Notes: a model not told the origin generated them from the sequence alone. Positions 44,505-53,641 are shown, counted from the stretch's first letter. The stretch is 64,000 bases of DNA from Methylobacterium sp. WSM2598 (GCF_000379105.1 NZ_KB900609.1:4866785-4930784), one strand, 5' to 3'. Program-made: numbers and translations.

Positions 44505-45773
44505 TCAAGCCCCACCGCGGGCGGTGCCCTCCCGGGCATCGCCCGGCAGGGCATCGCCCGGCAGGGCATCGCCCGGCAGGGCATCGCCCGGCAGGGCATC
44601 GCCCGGCAGGGCATCGCCCGGCAGGGCATCGCCCGGCAGGGCATCGCCCGGCGGCGCGCGCAGGCCCCGCGCCAGCGGCACGGCGGCGAGCGCCATCAGC
44701 GCCATGGCCCAGAAGGCTGCCGGCCCGAACCGGCCGTAGAGCGGCCCGGCCGCCAGCGTCGTCAGCGTGGTGGCGAGCCCGAGGCCGAGCGTGCCGTAGA
44801 GGGTCTGGGCGGTGGCCGCCAGCGCCGGCGGCACGCTCGCCAGCAGCACCCGCATGCAGGCGAGGTGCAGGAGCGCGAAGGTCAGCCCATGCAGGGCCTG
44901 GATCAGCGCCAGGGCCGGCAGCGCCGCCGTCGCGCCCTCCACGGCCCAGCGCCCCGCCGCGGCGAGGCCCGCCAGCATCAGCGCCCGGGCCGGGCCGAGC
45001 CGGTCGAGGAGCGGCGGCCCGGCGAGCGTGAAGACCAGCACCTCCGCGGCGACCGATTCCGCCCAGAGCAGGCTCGCCGCGCCGGGACCGATCCCGGCCG
45101 CCTGCCAGCGGATCACCGCGAAGGCGTCGTGCATGGCATGGCTGCCGACCACCAGGGCGGCGACCAGGACGAGGCGGCGAAACGGCGCCGAGCGCAGGAG
45201 GAGGCCCGGCGAGGCCGAATCCACAATCCCCGCGGCCCGCGCCGCCCCGGCCGGGAGCCGCAGGGCGGCGAGCGCCAGGAGCCCGAAGAACGCCGCCCCG
45301 CAGGCGAGCAGGGCCGGCCGGCCCGACCACGCCGTCACCGCCCCCGCGAGCAGCGTGCCGGCGATGAAGGCCGCCGAGCCCGCACCCCGCACGAGCCCGT
45401 AGGAGAAGCGGCCGGCCGCGGCGGCCGGGAGCGCCAGGGCGTCCGCCAGCGGCGCGAGCGGCGCCGTCGCGGCCGCGTGCGCGACCCCGACCACCAGGAG
45501 GGCCGCGAAGCCGTGCCCGGCGAGGAAGGCGAGCGCCGTGACGGCGGAGAGGAGGGCGCAGGCCGCCAGCACGCCGCGGGCGGCGTCGCGCCGGTCCGCG
45601 AGGCGCCCCGCCAGCGGGCCTGCCGCGAGCCGGACCCCCTGGCCGGCCGCGAGCGCGAGCCCGATCTGGTCCGCGCCGAGCCCGCGCTCGGCCAGGAAGG
45701 CCGGCAGGTAGGGCGACGTGACGCCGTAGCCCGCATAGAGCGCCGCCGCGACGACGAGGAAGCGGCTCAGCAT
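44505..45773 (-). CDS. MFS_1-like transporter with a PGDAL-repeat tail
   Basis: A 422-residue transporter with 12 helices, resembling HcaT/MFS_1_like permeases: YGVTSPYLPAFLAERGLGAD at the N-terminus, GRLADRRDAARG between helices 2 and 3, and LHLACMRVLLASVPPALAAT. The conserved core ends near residue 380. A cytoplasmic tail of about eight PGDAL pentapeptides follows, coded by a 15 bp tandem repeat. The ATG at 45773 is where the first helix begins, but a 15 bp repeat just upstream leaves no clear ribosome-binding site. Substrate unknown; relatives move aromatic acids or nucleosides. Confidence 0.85.
   Translation of the reverse strand: MLSRFLVVAAALYAGYGVTSPYLPAFLAERGLGADQIGLALAAGQGVRLAAGPLAGRLADRRDAARGVLAACALLSAVTALAFLAGHGFAALLVVGVAHAAATAPLAPLADALALPAAAAGRFSYGLVRGAGSAAFIAGTLLAGAVTAWSGRPALLACGAAFFGLLALAALRLPAGAARAAGIVDSASPGLLLRSAPFRRLVLVAALVVGSHAMHDAFAVIRWQAAGIGPGAASLLWAESVAAEVLVFTLAGPPLLDRLGPARALMLAGLAAAGRWAVEGATAALPALALIQALHGLTFALLHLACMRVLLASVPPALAATAQTLYGTLGLGLATTLTTLAAGPLYGRFGPAAFWAMALMALAAVPLARGLRAPPGDALPGDALPGDALPGDALPGDALPGDALPGDALPGDAREGTARGGA
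44536..44652. repeat. 15 bp tandem repeat inside the MFS gene, about eight copies
   Basis: Seven exact copies of GCATCGCCCGGCAGG and a partial eighth, encoding PGDAL on the minus strand. Unit length is a multiple of three, so copy-number change alters tail length without breaking the frame. Confidence 0.92.
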
Positions 45774-45780
45774 CGCGGCG

Positions 45781-45825
45781 CCTCGCGGCGCGGCGCCTCG
45801 CGGCGCGGCGCCTCGCGGCGTGGCG
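45781..45825. repeat. 15 bp tandem repeat just upstream of the MFS start, three copies
   Basis: CCTCGCGGCGCGGCG is repeated three times (one base differs in the third). It occupies the place where the ribosome-binding site of the MFS gene should be, so copy number could influence translation. Confidence 0.85.
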
Positions 45826-45911
45826 CCCGCGCCGGCCGACCCGGGATCAGGACCGAGGGGCGCCGCCCCTCGGCTCCCCGCCGCAGGGCGCACCCTCCGG
45901 CCACCCGGATC

Positions 45912-46031
45912 TCAGAGGAAGCCCCGCGAATGCGGGCCCTCCCCGGGGATCTCGGAGGACACCGCGGCCCGCAGGCCGAGGATGAGGGCGCCGGCGGCGC
46001 CGAAGGCGAGGGAGATGGCGGCGAAGAACAT
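45912..46031 (-). CDS. Possible single-pass membrane microprotein, 39 aa
   Basis: MFFAAISLAFGAAGALILGL is followed by a short polar tail ending PHSRGFL. The first 22 residues form one hydrophobic helix. The ribosome-binding site is weak. Composition and position suggest a real tiny membrane protein, but a chance frame cannot be excluded. Confidence 0.4.
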   Translation of the reverse strand: MFFAAISLAFGAAGALILGLRAAVSSEIPGEGPHSRGFL

Positions 46032-46178
46032 GCGGAGAGTTCTGCGGCCGCGTGCTTAACGGGGGATTGCCGAACAGGGTGAATGGGAGGAAAACCCCGG
46101 CATCCACACGGCGGCGAGACGTGCGCGCCACAGGAACTTAGTGCCCAAGATCGGCCATCATCGGAGGACAGCGACGCG

Positions 46179-47207
46179 ATGGAGTACCGCACCCTCGGAC
46201 GATCCGGCCTCAAGGTCTCCCCCCTCTGCCTCGGCACCATGATGTTCGGCGGCCAGACCAGTGAGGCCGAGGCCGCCCGCATCATCGCGGATGCCCGCGA
46301 CCGGGGGATCAACTTCATCGACACGGCCGACGTCTACAACGACGGCGTCTCCGAGGAGGTGGTGGGCCGCGCCATCGCCCGCGACCGCGGCGCCGTCGTG
46401 CTCGCCACCAAGGTCGGGAACCCGATCGGGGCCGGCCCCAACGACCGCGGCCTCTCCCGCGCCCACGTCATCCGCGCCTGCGAGGACAGCCTCCGGCGCC
46501 TCGGCACCGACTGGATCGACCTCTACTACCTCCACCGCGAGGACCACGACACGCCGCTGGCCGAGACCGTGCGGGCCGTGGGCGACCTGATCCGCGCCGG
46601 CAAGGTCCGGTACTTCGCGGTCTCGAACCACCGGTCCTGGCGCGTCGCCGAGATCTGCCGCCTCTGCGACGACTACGGCATCGATCGACCGGCGGCGAGC
46701 CAGCCCTACTACAATGCCCTCAACCGCATGCCCGAGGTCGAGCACCTGCCGGCCTGCGCGTATTTCGGGCTCGGCGTGGTGCCCTACTCGCCGCTCGCCC
46801 GCGGCGTGCTCACCGCGAAGTACGATCCCGGCGCCTCGCCGCCCGAGGGCAGCCGTGCCGGCCGCGGCGACGCCCGCATGATGCAGACCGAGTGGCGCCC
46901 CGAGAGCCTCGCCATCGCCCGCGAGATCGCCGCCCACGCGGCCGCCCGCGGCGCCTCGCCGATCGACTTCGCCCTCGGCTGGGTGCTGAACAACCGGGCG
47001 GTCACCGCGGTCATCGCCGGCCCGCGCACCTTCGCGCAGTGGGAGGCCTACGCGGCCTCGCTCGCCTACCGCTTCGGGGCGGAGGACGAAGCCCTGGTCG
47101 ACCGGCTCGTGCCGGCCGGCCATCCCTCGACCCCCGGCTACACCGATCCGGCCTATCCCCTGGAGGGCCGCAAGACCTGGACGGATGCCCGATCAATCGG
47201 GGCTTGA
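46179..47207 (+). CDS. Aldo/keto reductase
   Basis: A 342-residue NADPH-dependent oxidoreductase of the TIM-barrel AKR superfamily. The catalytic tetrad is present: Asp48 and Tyr53 in FIDTADVYNDG, Lys78 in ATKVG, and His119 in LYYLHRED. The cofactor region near the C-terminus reads VIAGPRTFAQW. CGGAGGAC lies about 10 bases before the ATG at 46179. The family reduces aldehydes and ketones, often in detoxification; the substrate cannot be told. Confidence 0.92.
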   Translation: MEYRTLGRSGLKVSPLCLGTMMFGGQTSEAEAARIIADARDRGINFIDTADVYNDGVSEEVVGRAIARDRGAVVLATKVGNPIGAGPNDRGLSRAHVIRACEDSLRRLGTDWIDLYYLHREDHDTPLAETVRAVGDLIRAGKVRYFAVSNHRSWRVAEICRLCDDYGIDRPAASQPYYNALNRMPEVEHLPACAYFGLGVVPYSPLARGVLTAKYDPGASPPEGSRAGRGDARMMQTEWRPESLAIAREIAAHAAARGASPIDFALGWVLNNRAVTAVIAGPRTFAQWEAYAASLAYRFGAEDEALVDRLVPAGHPSTPGYTDPAYPLEGRKTWTDARSIGA

Positions 47208-47359
47208 GCTTTCGTTTACGCCTTCGGGTGTGGATGATCCCGTTCCGGCCGCGAATTTCCGCTTGGAACGGGGCCGGCAAGGCTTAGTTGTTGACGCTAA
47301 GCGCCCGGCAGGGCCGTATATCCCGCGACGTGGGCCCCAGGGGACACCGGAGGAGAGCG

Positions 47360-47722
47360 ATGGCGACCAAGACGACCAAGAAAGAGGCTCCGAAGGCCGA
47401 GGCGGCCGAGGCCGAGAAGCCCGCCGGCAAGGAATCCGCCGCCAAGGGCAAGAAGGTGGCGGCGCCCAAGGGCGGCGACAAGCCGAACGCCCTGCAGAAG
47501 CCCCTCCAGCCCTCGCCGGAACTCGGCGCGATCGTCGGCACCAAGCCGATCCCGCGCGGCGAGGTGGTCAGCAAGGTGTGGGACTACATCCGCACCCATT
47601 CCCTGCAGAATCCCGAGAACAAGCGCGAGATCCTCGCCGACGACAAGCTGAAGAAGGTCTTCGGCAAGGACAAGGCGACGATGTTCGAGATGAACAAGTA
47701 TCTCGCCCAGCACCTGAAGTAA
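47360..47722 (+). CDS. SWIB/MDM2-domain protein, 120 aa
   Basis: The first 45 residues are a Lys/Ala-rich tail (TKKEAPKAEAAEAEKPAGKE) similar to histone-H1-like bacterial tails. The SWIB domain follows at about 48-120, with LQPSPELGAIVG, IPRGEVVSKVWDYIRTHSLQ and FGKDKATMFEMNKYLAQHLK. In bacteria SWIB proteins are thought to act in chromosome organisation or transcription, notably in chlamydiae. CGGAGGAGAG precedes the ATG. The basic tail suggests DNA binding; the function in this group is unproven. Confidence 0.9.
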   Translation: MATKTTKKEAPKAEAAEAEKPAGKESAAKGKKVAAPKGGDKPNALQKPLQPSPELGAIVGTKPIPRGEVVSKVWDYIRTHSLQNPENKREILADDKLKKVFGKDKATMFEMNKYLAQHLK

Positions 47723-48144
47723 GGGCGGAGGCCCGCGCGGGGTTCCGCCGGAGGCCCGTCGGCGTCCGGCGCCGGCCGGTCTCGGACCGGAGCCTCGCGG
47801 TCCCCGTCGCGCCGAGGCGCATCGGCGCCGCTCTTCGACCCCGCCCTCCGCGACGGTCCCGGCATGGCTGGGGCCCCCTCGCCGGGCGATGATGGGCCGG
47901 GGCTCTAGAGATCGCGCCGGGCCGCGTGCGGGCCCGAACCCTGTCCTGAGCCGTCGTGGTCGGGGTTGCGGCGACGCACGCGAGGATGGGGCCGGTGCCG
48001 GAAACGCCGTGAGGGCATCGGCCGCCCCGTTCGGGGCCATCCCGCCATCGGACCGGCTCGAACCACCGGGCAGCTGCCCGCGGCCCCGTCCCGCGCCTGC
48101 CGATGCAGGCGCCCGGCCGGGCGGGGCGCTCGCCCTCCCATCGG
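47723..48144. other. Intergenic between SWIB gene and porin terminator
   Basis: About 420 bp between convergent genes. Open frames here are not protein-like and I see no RNA gene. Confidence 0.45.
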
Positions 48145-48184
48145 TCCTCAAAAATGGAAAGGGCCCCGACACCGCCGGGGCCCT
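48145..48184 (-). terminator. Rho-independent terminator of the porin gene
   Basis: On the minus strand, just after the porin stop, a perfect 9 bp stem (AGGGCCCCG/CGGGGCCCT, 48160-48184) with loop ACACCGC is followed by a T-rich stretch (TTTCCATTTTTG). Confidence 0.8.
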
Positions 48185-48206
48185 CCGTCGCGATCCGCCG
48201 TCGGGA

Positions 48207-49676
48207 TCAGAAGTCGCGCTGAACGCGCATGCGAACCTGGAACGTGTCGCCGTCCCTGACGGTCGCCGTGGTGCTGCCGGGCCGGTTCGGGTCGAGAACG
48301 CGACCGTTCTTGACGCCGACCTGGGTGTAGAGACCCTCGACGCCGATATCGAGATCCTTCACCGGCGACCAGATCAGGCTCGCGCCGGCGACGATCTGGG
48401 ACGCGTCGCGCAGCAGGGCGCTGGTCGCCGCGTTGGCGACGGTGAGGCCGCCGATCCCGGCCGCCGCGGTGCGGGCCCGGGCGGTCTTGTTGAACTCGAT
48501 CTCGCCGTAGCTGCCGAAGATGGCCGACCGCCACTCGGGCGTCCAGTAATGGAGGAACGAGCCCACCACCGTGAAGCTCTTCGAGAGCGACAGCCGGCCG
48601 GTCACCGGGTCGAGGATCGCGTCCGCGTAGGAGGTGTTGAACAGGCCACCAATCGGGTTGCCGGTCAGCGAGTAGGTGCCGTTGTAGTTGGAGATGCCGG
48701 TATAGATCGTCGCGCCTTCACCGTACGAGCCCTGCAGGTAGAGACCGTCACCCGCGGCGATGAAGGGCAGGTTGATCTTCACGCCGCCCTGGACCGCCCA
48801 GCCGTACTCGCTCGGCACGTGGGGGATCGTGAGGAGATTCGAGGTGAAGTTGCCGGTGTTGATCTCGTGGACCGCCGCCGAGAGCTGCGCCGAGCCCCAG
48901 GCCGCGTCGTAGCGCAGGGCGCCGACGAAGTCGGGCATGCGCGAGCGCTGCACCACGTCGACGGGGTTCACGCCCACGCTGGCGGTCGGCGCACCGAAGA
49001 TCGGGTTCTTGCGGAAGTTCGGGTCTTCCATCGAGATCGTGGCCGAGAAGCCCTCGCCGAACGTCGCCGTATAGGCGAGGACGTTGGTCGAGGACATGTC
49101 CGACCCGAGCGTGCCGGCGATGATCTCGTAATCGTGGGCGTAGAAGTCGTAGAACGAGGCCGCGCGGCCGGCGGTGAGGCCGGCAAACTGGATGAAGGCC
49201 TTGTCGGCGTTCACGTATTGCTGGACGCGCCCGGCCGTGTCGACGCCGGTGGCGGAGAAGGCGTTGGCGGCGCGCTCCTGGGTACCGGACTTCAAGAAGC
49301 CGCCGGTGCGGCTGGCCAGTTCGAAGCGGACGAAGGCGCGCAGGGTGCCGTAGCCGGTCTGCGTGCGGGCGTCGATGTTCAGGCGGCCGAGGGCGCGATA
49401 GCCCATGTTGTCGCCGCGGATCAGCGGCTGGACGTAGGTCGCCTCGAAGCGGGCGCGGCCGCCGACGCGCAGGCAGGTATCGGTGCCCGGGATGTAGAAG
49501 AAGCCGGCGCCGTAGGCCGAGCAGATCCGCACGTACTCGACCGGAGCCGCCTTCTTGGTCGGCAGATCGGCCGCCTGAGCCCCGCCGGCGACGGCCAGAC
49601 CGGCCGCCGAACCGAGGAGCACGCCCTTGACCGCGCGGAGCGACCGCGCGGACACCGACATCATTCCGGATTGCAT
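48207..49676 (-). CDS. Porin_2 family outer-membrane porin
   Basis: A 489-residue porin of the Hyphomicrobiales Omp2b type. The signal peptide (to about residue 33, GGAQA) is followed by AADLPTKKAAPVEYVRICSAYG, AGFFYIPGTDTCLRVGG and RARFEATYVQPL, the family signature. Alternating beta-strands run to the terminal Phe (RMRVQRDF), needed for barrel insertion. It would form a trimeric general diffusion pore. AAGGAGATGG precedes the ATG at 49676. A strong terminator follows the stop, as expected for an abundant protein; the 5' region is long and A+T-rich. Confidence 0.93.
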   Translation of the reverse strand: MQSGMMSVSARSLRAVKGVLLGSAAGLAVAGGAQAADLPTKKAAPVEYVRICSAYGAGFFYIPGTDTCLRVGGRARFEATYVQPLIRGDNMGYRALGRLNIDARTQTGYGTLRAFVRFELASRTGGFLKSGTQERAANAFSATGVDTAGRVQQYVNADKAFIQFAGLTAGRAASFYDFYAHDYEIIAGTLGSDMSSTNVLAYTATFGEGFSATISMEDPNFRKNPIFGAPTASVGVNPVDVVQRSRMPDFVGALRYDAAWGSAQLSAAVHEINTGNFTSNLLTIPHVPSEYGWAVQGGVKINLPFIAAGDGLYLQGSYGEGATIYTGISNYNGTYSLTGNPIGGLFNTSYADAILDPVTGRLSLSKSFTVVGSFLHYWTPEWRSAIFGSYGEIEFNKTARARTAAAGIGGLTVANAATSALLRDASQIVAGASLIWSPVKDLDIGVEGLYTQVGVKNGRVLDPNRPGSTTATVRDGDTFQVRMRVQRDF

Positions 49677-49981
49677 CGTCACTTTACCATCTCCTTTACC
49701 CAGGGAAGGAGTCGCACGGCGCGCCTTTTCTTTCCCCGATTCCGATGGGTAATGGAATATTTGAGCGGGCCGTGAATGTACATGGAGCCGTCGGCAGTGA
49801 GTTGCCGTAAGGGAACGGATGTGTCCGTTCTGCAATATGCCTTTCGATATAGGCCAAATGGCCGAGAGGAGCGGCCGAACGATTCAAAAAAGCGAGTAAA
49901 TTTTCAATCGCACGCTTGAATTGTCTTCGGCGAAGGCCGCGAAATCTCCTCCGCGGCCCTCGCCGGATGCGCGCGCCGGGG
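49677..49981. other. Porin promoter and 5' region, A+T-rich
   Basis: About 300 bp of clearly lower G+C than the neighbourhood. It contains a 7 bp inverted repeat GAACGGA-TGTG-TCCGTTC (49813-49830) that may be an operator or mRNA structure, and A/T tracts around 49885-49900. No gene. Confidence 0.5.
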
Positions 49982-50779
49982 TCACACGATGGCGCGCACC
50001 ACCCCGCCATCGACCCGCAGGGCCGCCCCGCTGGTGGCGCTGGCGGCGGGGGTGCACAGATAGGCGACGAGGTTCGCCACCTCCTCCGGCGTGGCGAGCC
50101 GCCCGAGCAGGGAGGTCGGCCGGTGCTCCCGGACGAAGGCGCGGCCCATCGCGTCGAGGTCCGGGTCGGCGATGCCGGCCGCCATCTCCTTCATGAAGGT
50201 GGCGACGCCCTCCGACAGGGTCGGGCCCGGCAGGACCGCGTTCACCGTGACGCCGCTGCCCGCGACGGTCTCGGCGAGGCCGCGGGAGACCGCGAGCTGG
50301 GCGGTCTTGGTCATCCCGTAATGGACCATCTCCACCGGGATCTGCAGGGCCGATTCGCTGGAGATGAACACGACCCGGCCGAAGCCCCGCGCCGTCATGC
50401 CGGGCACGTAGAGCCGCGACAGGCGCACGCCGCTCAGCACGTTCACCTCGAAGAAGCGCCTCCAATCCTCGTCCGGGATCTCGAAGAAGGGTTTGGGCTC
50501 GAAGATCCCCGCATTGTTCACGAGGATGTCCGCGTCCGGGACGGCGGCGTGCACGGCCCGCGCGCCCGCTTCGTCCGCGACGTCCCCGGGCGCGGCCAGG
50601 AAGCGCCCCTTCGGCGCGGCCCGCGCGAGCGCCGCGACCGCCGCCTCGGCCCGCCCGGCCGTGCGCCCGTTCACCGCCACGGTGGCGCCGAGCTCCCCGA
50701 GCGCCCTGGCGATGGCGAAGCCGATTCCCGCGGTCGAGCCCGTCACGAGGGCGCGCCGCCCGGTGAGATCGATGTCCAT
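49982..50779 (-). CDS. SDR-family oxidoreductase
   Basis: A 265-residue short-chain dehydrogenase/reductase with the Rossmann motif TGSTAGIG (13-20), NNAG in DILVNNAGIFEP, the catalytic Ser in VVFISSESA, and the YGMTK Tyr/Lys pair. The C-terminus ASATSGAALRVDGGVVRAIV is typical of classical SDRs. ATG at 50779. The gene is followed by unrelated DNA and preceded by a DHA2 exporter on the same strand. Substrate unknown. Confidence 0.9.
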   Translation of the reverse strand: MDIDLTGRRALVTGSTAGIGFAIARALGELGATVAVNGRTAGRAEAAVAALARAAPKGRFLAAPGDVADEAGARAVHAAVPDADILVNNAGIFEPKPFFEIPDEDWRRFFEVNVLSGVRLSRLYVPGMTARGFGRVVFISSESALQIPVEMVHYGMTKTAQLAVSRGLAETVAGSGVTVNAVLPGPTLSEGVATFMKEMAAGIADPDLDAMGRAFVREHRPTSLLGRLATPEEVANLVAYLCTPAASATSGAALRVDGGVVRAIV

Positions 50780-50862
50780 GCTGGCCTCCGTCGCAGCCGT
50801 CCCGCCCGGGAGATGTGATCCCGATCCCGGACGTCCAGGGCTTGGCGGTCCGCGCGGAGGAG

Positions 50863-50902
50863 CCCCGGAGGCGGCGCCTCCGGCCCGGAGGCGGCGCCTC
50901 AG
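50863..50902 (-). terminator. Tandem 20 bp hairpin repeat at the 3' end of the exporter gene
   Basis: Two consecutive copies of a self-complementary block (core GGAGGCGGCGCCTC). The first can fold as CCGGAGGC/GCCTCCGG; the second contains the exporter stop codon. No T-run follows, so termination is only likely. Confidence 0.45.
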
Positions 50903-52278
50903 GTCCGCGCCGGATTGCGCAGGGCGCTCGTCGCCGCCCCGGTCAGCGACAGGCCGGCGGCGATCCACAGCACCGCCACGGTGCCGCCCGTGTGCATCAG
51001 GCCGAAGATCACCGCGACCATCGCGGCCCCGAGCGACTGCCCGACGAGCCGCGCCGTCGCCTGCATGCCGCTCGCGCCCCCGCTGCGCTCCCGCGGGGCG
51101 CTGGTGATGATCACCCGGTTGTTCGGCGACTGGAACAGCCCGAAGCCGAGCCCGCAGAGCGTGAGCCGCCAGACGATGTCTCCCGTGGCGGGCTCGGCCG
51201 GCAGGCTCGCCACCAGGGCGAGGCCCGCCGCCATCCCCAGCATGCCGACGCCGCCGAGGAGGCCGGGGGCGATCCGGTCCGAGAGCCGGCCCGCCACCGG
51301 CGCGATCACCGCGATGGCGATCGGCCAGGGCGTCATCAGGAGGCCCGTCTCGCTGCTCGTCCGGTGCAGCAGGTCGTGGAAGTAGAAGGGGAGGGCGACG
51401 TAGGCCATCATCTGGGCCGAGAAGGCGCAGATCGAACTCGCCATCGAGAGGGCGAAGACCGGGATGCGCAGGAGGTCCACCGGCAGGAGGGGCGCCGGCA
51501 GCCGCGCCTGGTACCAGACGAAGGCCGTGCCGATCACGAGGGCGCCCCCGAGGAGGAGGAGCGCAAGGCCGCGTTCCCCGGGGTCGCCGAGCCCGTCGAC
51601 CCCGGTGATCAGGAGCGCGAAGACGAGCGCGTTGAGGAGCGCGCTCAGGGCATCGAAGCGCCCGCCGCTGCGGGGTGTGACCGGCAGGGTGCGGATCGCC
51701 GCCGCGAGCGCCAGCAGCCCGAGCGGCAGGTTGACGAGGAACAGCCAGGGCCAGCGCGCCACCGACAGGATCGCGCCCGCCACGGTCGGCCCGGCCGCCG
51801 AGGCGATCGCCACCACGAGCGCCACCGTGCCGACCCCCCGGCCGATCAGGCGGTGCGGGTAGATGAACCGCACCAGGGCGATGTTGACGCTCATGATCCC
51901 GGCGGCGCCGAGCCCCTGCAGGATCCGCGCGGCGATGAGCAGGGGCAGCGTGGGGGCGAGCGCGCAGGCCAGCGAGGCCGCCGTGAACAGGGCGAGCCCG
52001 ATCGCGTAGATCCGCCTGTAGCCGAGGATGTCGCCGAGCGAGGCGAGCGGCAGCAGCGCCGCCGTGACGGCGAGCTGGTAGCCGTTCGTCACGAAGATCG
52101 CGGCGCCCGGGCTGACCCCGAGGTCGCGGGCCATCACCGGCAGGGCGACGTTGACGATGGCCCCGTCCAGCACCGCGAGGGTCATGGCGGTGCCGATCGC
52201 CCCCATGGCCCAGAGGCGCTCGGCCGGCGGCAGGCCGTCCGCCGCCTCCACCGGCACCGGTCCGGCCGCTCCCGTCAT
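50899..52278 (-). CDS. DHA2 (EmrB/QacA-type) MFS exporter
   Basis: A 459-residue proton-driven drug-type exporter with about 12-14 helices. Typical stretches are LAVLDGAIVNVALPVMARDL in helix 1, ARILQGLGAAGIMSVNIALV in helix 4, and GGRFDALSALLNALVFALLI. After these come the cytoplasmic GRLSDRIAPGLLGGVG and QSPNNRVIITSAPRERSGGA. Likely role: efflux of toxic organic compounds. The ATG at 52278 is preceded by AGAGGGCGG. No adaptor or regulator is adjacent. Confidence 0.9.
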   Translation of the reverse strand: MTGAAGPVPVEAADGLPPAERLWAMGAIGTAMTLAVLDGAIVNVALPVMARDLGVSPGAAIFVTNGYQLAVTAALLPLASLGDILGYRRIYAIGLALFTAASLACALAPTLPLLIAARILQGLGAAGIMSVNIALVRFIYPHRLIGRGVGTVALVVAIASAAGPTVAGAILSVARWPWLFLVNLPLGLLALAAAIRTLPVTPRSGGRFDALSALLNALVFALLITGVDGLGDPGERGLALLLLGGALVIGTAFVWYQARLPAPLLPVDLLRIPVFALSMASSICAFSAQMMAYVALPFYFHDLLHRTSSETGLLMTPWPIAIAVIAPVAGRLSDRIAPGLLGGVGMLGMAAGLALVASLPAEPATGDIVWRLTLCGLGFGLFQSPNNRVIITSAPRERSGGASGMQATARLVGQSLGAAMVAVIFGLMHTGGTVAVLWIAAGLSLTGAATSALRNPART

Positions 52279-52403
52279 TCCGCCCTCTCCCGCCCTCTCC
52301 CGATCCGACGGGCCGGCCCGAGCAGAGCGGTCCGCCGCGATTCTGCTCAGGTTCTTGTTCCCGCGTCGTTTTTTCCGAACCGGTGCCCCTTCGGCGCACG
52401 GTG

Positions 52404-52449
52404 CCTGGAGCAGGCTTCGCTCGGGTCGAAACCCGAAGCCTGCTCCAGG
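52404..52449. repeat. Large perfect inverted repeat, 16 bp arms
   Basis: CCTGGAGCAGGCTTCG at 52404-52419 and its exact complement at 52434-52449, with a 14 bp spacer that can pair further. It lies between the ddl stop and the exporter start, both on the minus strand. It is probably a transcription terminator for ddl, or a member of a palindromic intergenic family. Confidence 0.75.
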
Positions 52450-52492
52450 TCTCCGGTTTGGCCGCATGTCCTACGCCGAACCGGCATCCACG

Positions 52493-53641
52493 TCAGCGGG
52501 AAATGCTCTCGCGCATCGGCGCCCACGCCGCATCCGCCGCCGATCGCGGGGCAGCCCGGCCCGTGGCGACGGCCCGGGCGTGGCGGGCGAGGGCGTGGGC
52601 GATCAGGGCGTCCATAAGGGCGGGCGGCGCGAGGCCCGCCGCGTCCCACAATTTCGGGTACATGCTGATCGCCGTGAAGCCCGGCAGGGTGTTGACCTCG
52701 TTGACGAAGATTCCCTCCGGGTCGTCCGGGTCGAGGAAGAGGTCGACCCGGGCGAGCCCCGCGCAGGCGAGGGCCTCGAAGGCCCGGGCCGCCAGCCCGC
52801 CCATCCGCTCGGCGAGCGCGGGCGCGAGGCTCGCCGGGATCAGCAGGGCCGCCCCGTCCGGATCGACGTACTTGGCGTCGTAGCCGTAGAAGCCGTGCGC
52901 GGCGGCCGGGGCGATCTCCCCCGGCGGCGACACCCGCACCTCTCCCTCCGCCGTCTCCAGCACCGCGAACTCGATCTCCCGCGCCCGCGGCACGGCCCGC
53001 TCGATCAGGATCTTCTCGTCGTACGCGAAGGCGTGGGCCAGCGCCTGGTCGAACTGGCCCGCATCGGCGACCCGCGAGACGCCGACCGAGGAGCCCATAT
53101 TGGCGGGCTTCACGAACAGCGTCCGGCTCTCCAGCGCCTCGACCGCCTCCGTGTAGGCGACCCCGCGCCGCGGCCCCGCCACCAGGTAGGGCACGATCGG
53201 CAGGCCCGCGTCGCGCATCAGGCGCTTGGCCACGTCCTTGTCCATCGCGGCGGCCGAGCCGATGACCCCCGACCCCACATAGGGCACGCCCGCGAGGTCG
53301 AGGGCGCCCTGCACGGTCCCGTCCTCGCCGTTCGGCCCGTGCAGCACCGGCACGACGACGTCGAAGGGCTCCGACACGCTCGCCGTCTCCCCCAGCACCG
53401 CGAGCCGGCCGCCGCCGCCCGGAAGGAAGGCGACGCGCGGCCCCTCCCGCACCATCGCGGGCGCCTCGCCGGGCGCGAGCGGCGGGCAGAGCCGCCACGC
53501 GCCCGTCTCCTTGTCGATGGCGATCGGCGTCACCGCGTAGCGATCCGGATCGAGCGCCCGGGCGACGTTGCCGGCCGAGACGATCGACACCTCGTGCTCG
53601 GCCGAGCGCCCACCGAACAGCAGCGCCACATTCCTCCGCAT
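52493..53641 (-). CDS. ddl: D-alanine--D-alanine ligase
   Basis: Joins two D-Ala residues with ATP for peptidoglycan precursor synthesis. A 382-residue ATP-grasp enzyme: LLFGGRSAEHEVSIVSAGNV at the N-terminus, HGPNGEDGTVQGALDLAGVP, the Lys in FVKPANMGSSVGVSRV, and the metal site near EIEFAVLE and FVNEVNTLPGFT. The length is slightly above the usual 300-370, in line with the DdlA-type subgroup. The start at 53641 has GGGGAGG 9 bases upstream; a Met at 53650 is too close to it. The gene is isolated, not in the usual mur-ftsQ cluster, which suggests a second Ddl may exist elsewhere. Confidence 0.93.
   Translation of the reverse strand: MRRNVALLFGGRSAEHEVSIVSAGNVARALDPDRYAVTPIAIDKETGAWRLCPPLAPGEAPAMVREGPRVAFLPGGGGRLAVLGETASVSEPFDVVVPVLHGPNGEDGTVQGALDLAGVPYVGSGVIGSAAAMDKDVAKRLMRDAGLPIVPYLVAGPRRGVAYTEAVEALESRTLFVKPANMGSSVGVSRVADAGQFDQALAHAFAYDEKILIERAVPRAREIEFAVLETAEGEVRVSPPGEIAPAAAHGFYGYDAKYVDPDGAALLIPASLAPALAERMGGLAARAFEALACAGLARVDLFLDPDDPEGIFVNEVNTLPGFTAISMYPKLWDAAGLAPPALMDALIAHALARHARAVATGRAAPRSAADAAWAPMRESISR

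Noticed and set aside
44536-44652. Regular repeat array that could be mistaken for CRISPR
   Set aside because: Units are 15 bp, contiguous without spacers, and encode an in-frame PGDAL tail of the MFS transporter.
46141-46178. EcfG-type promoter before the aldo/keto reductase
   Set aside because: A GGAAC element is present just upstream, but no GTT -10 element occurs at the required spacing.
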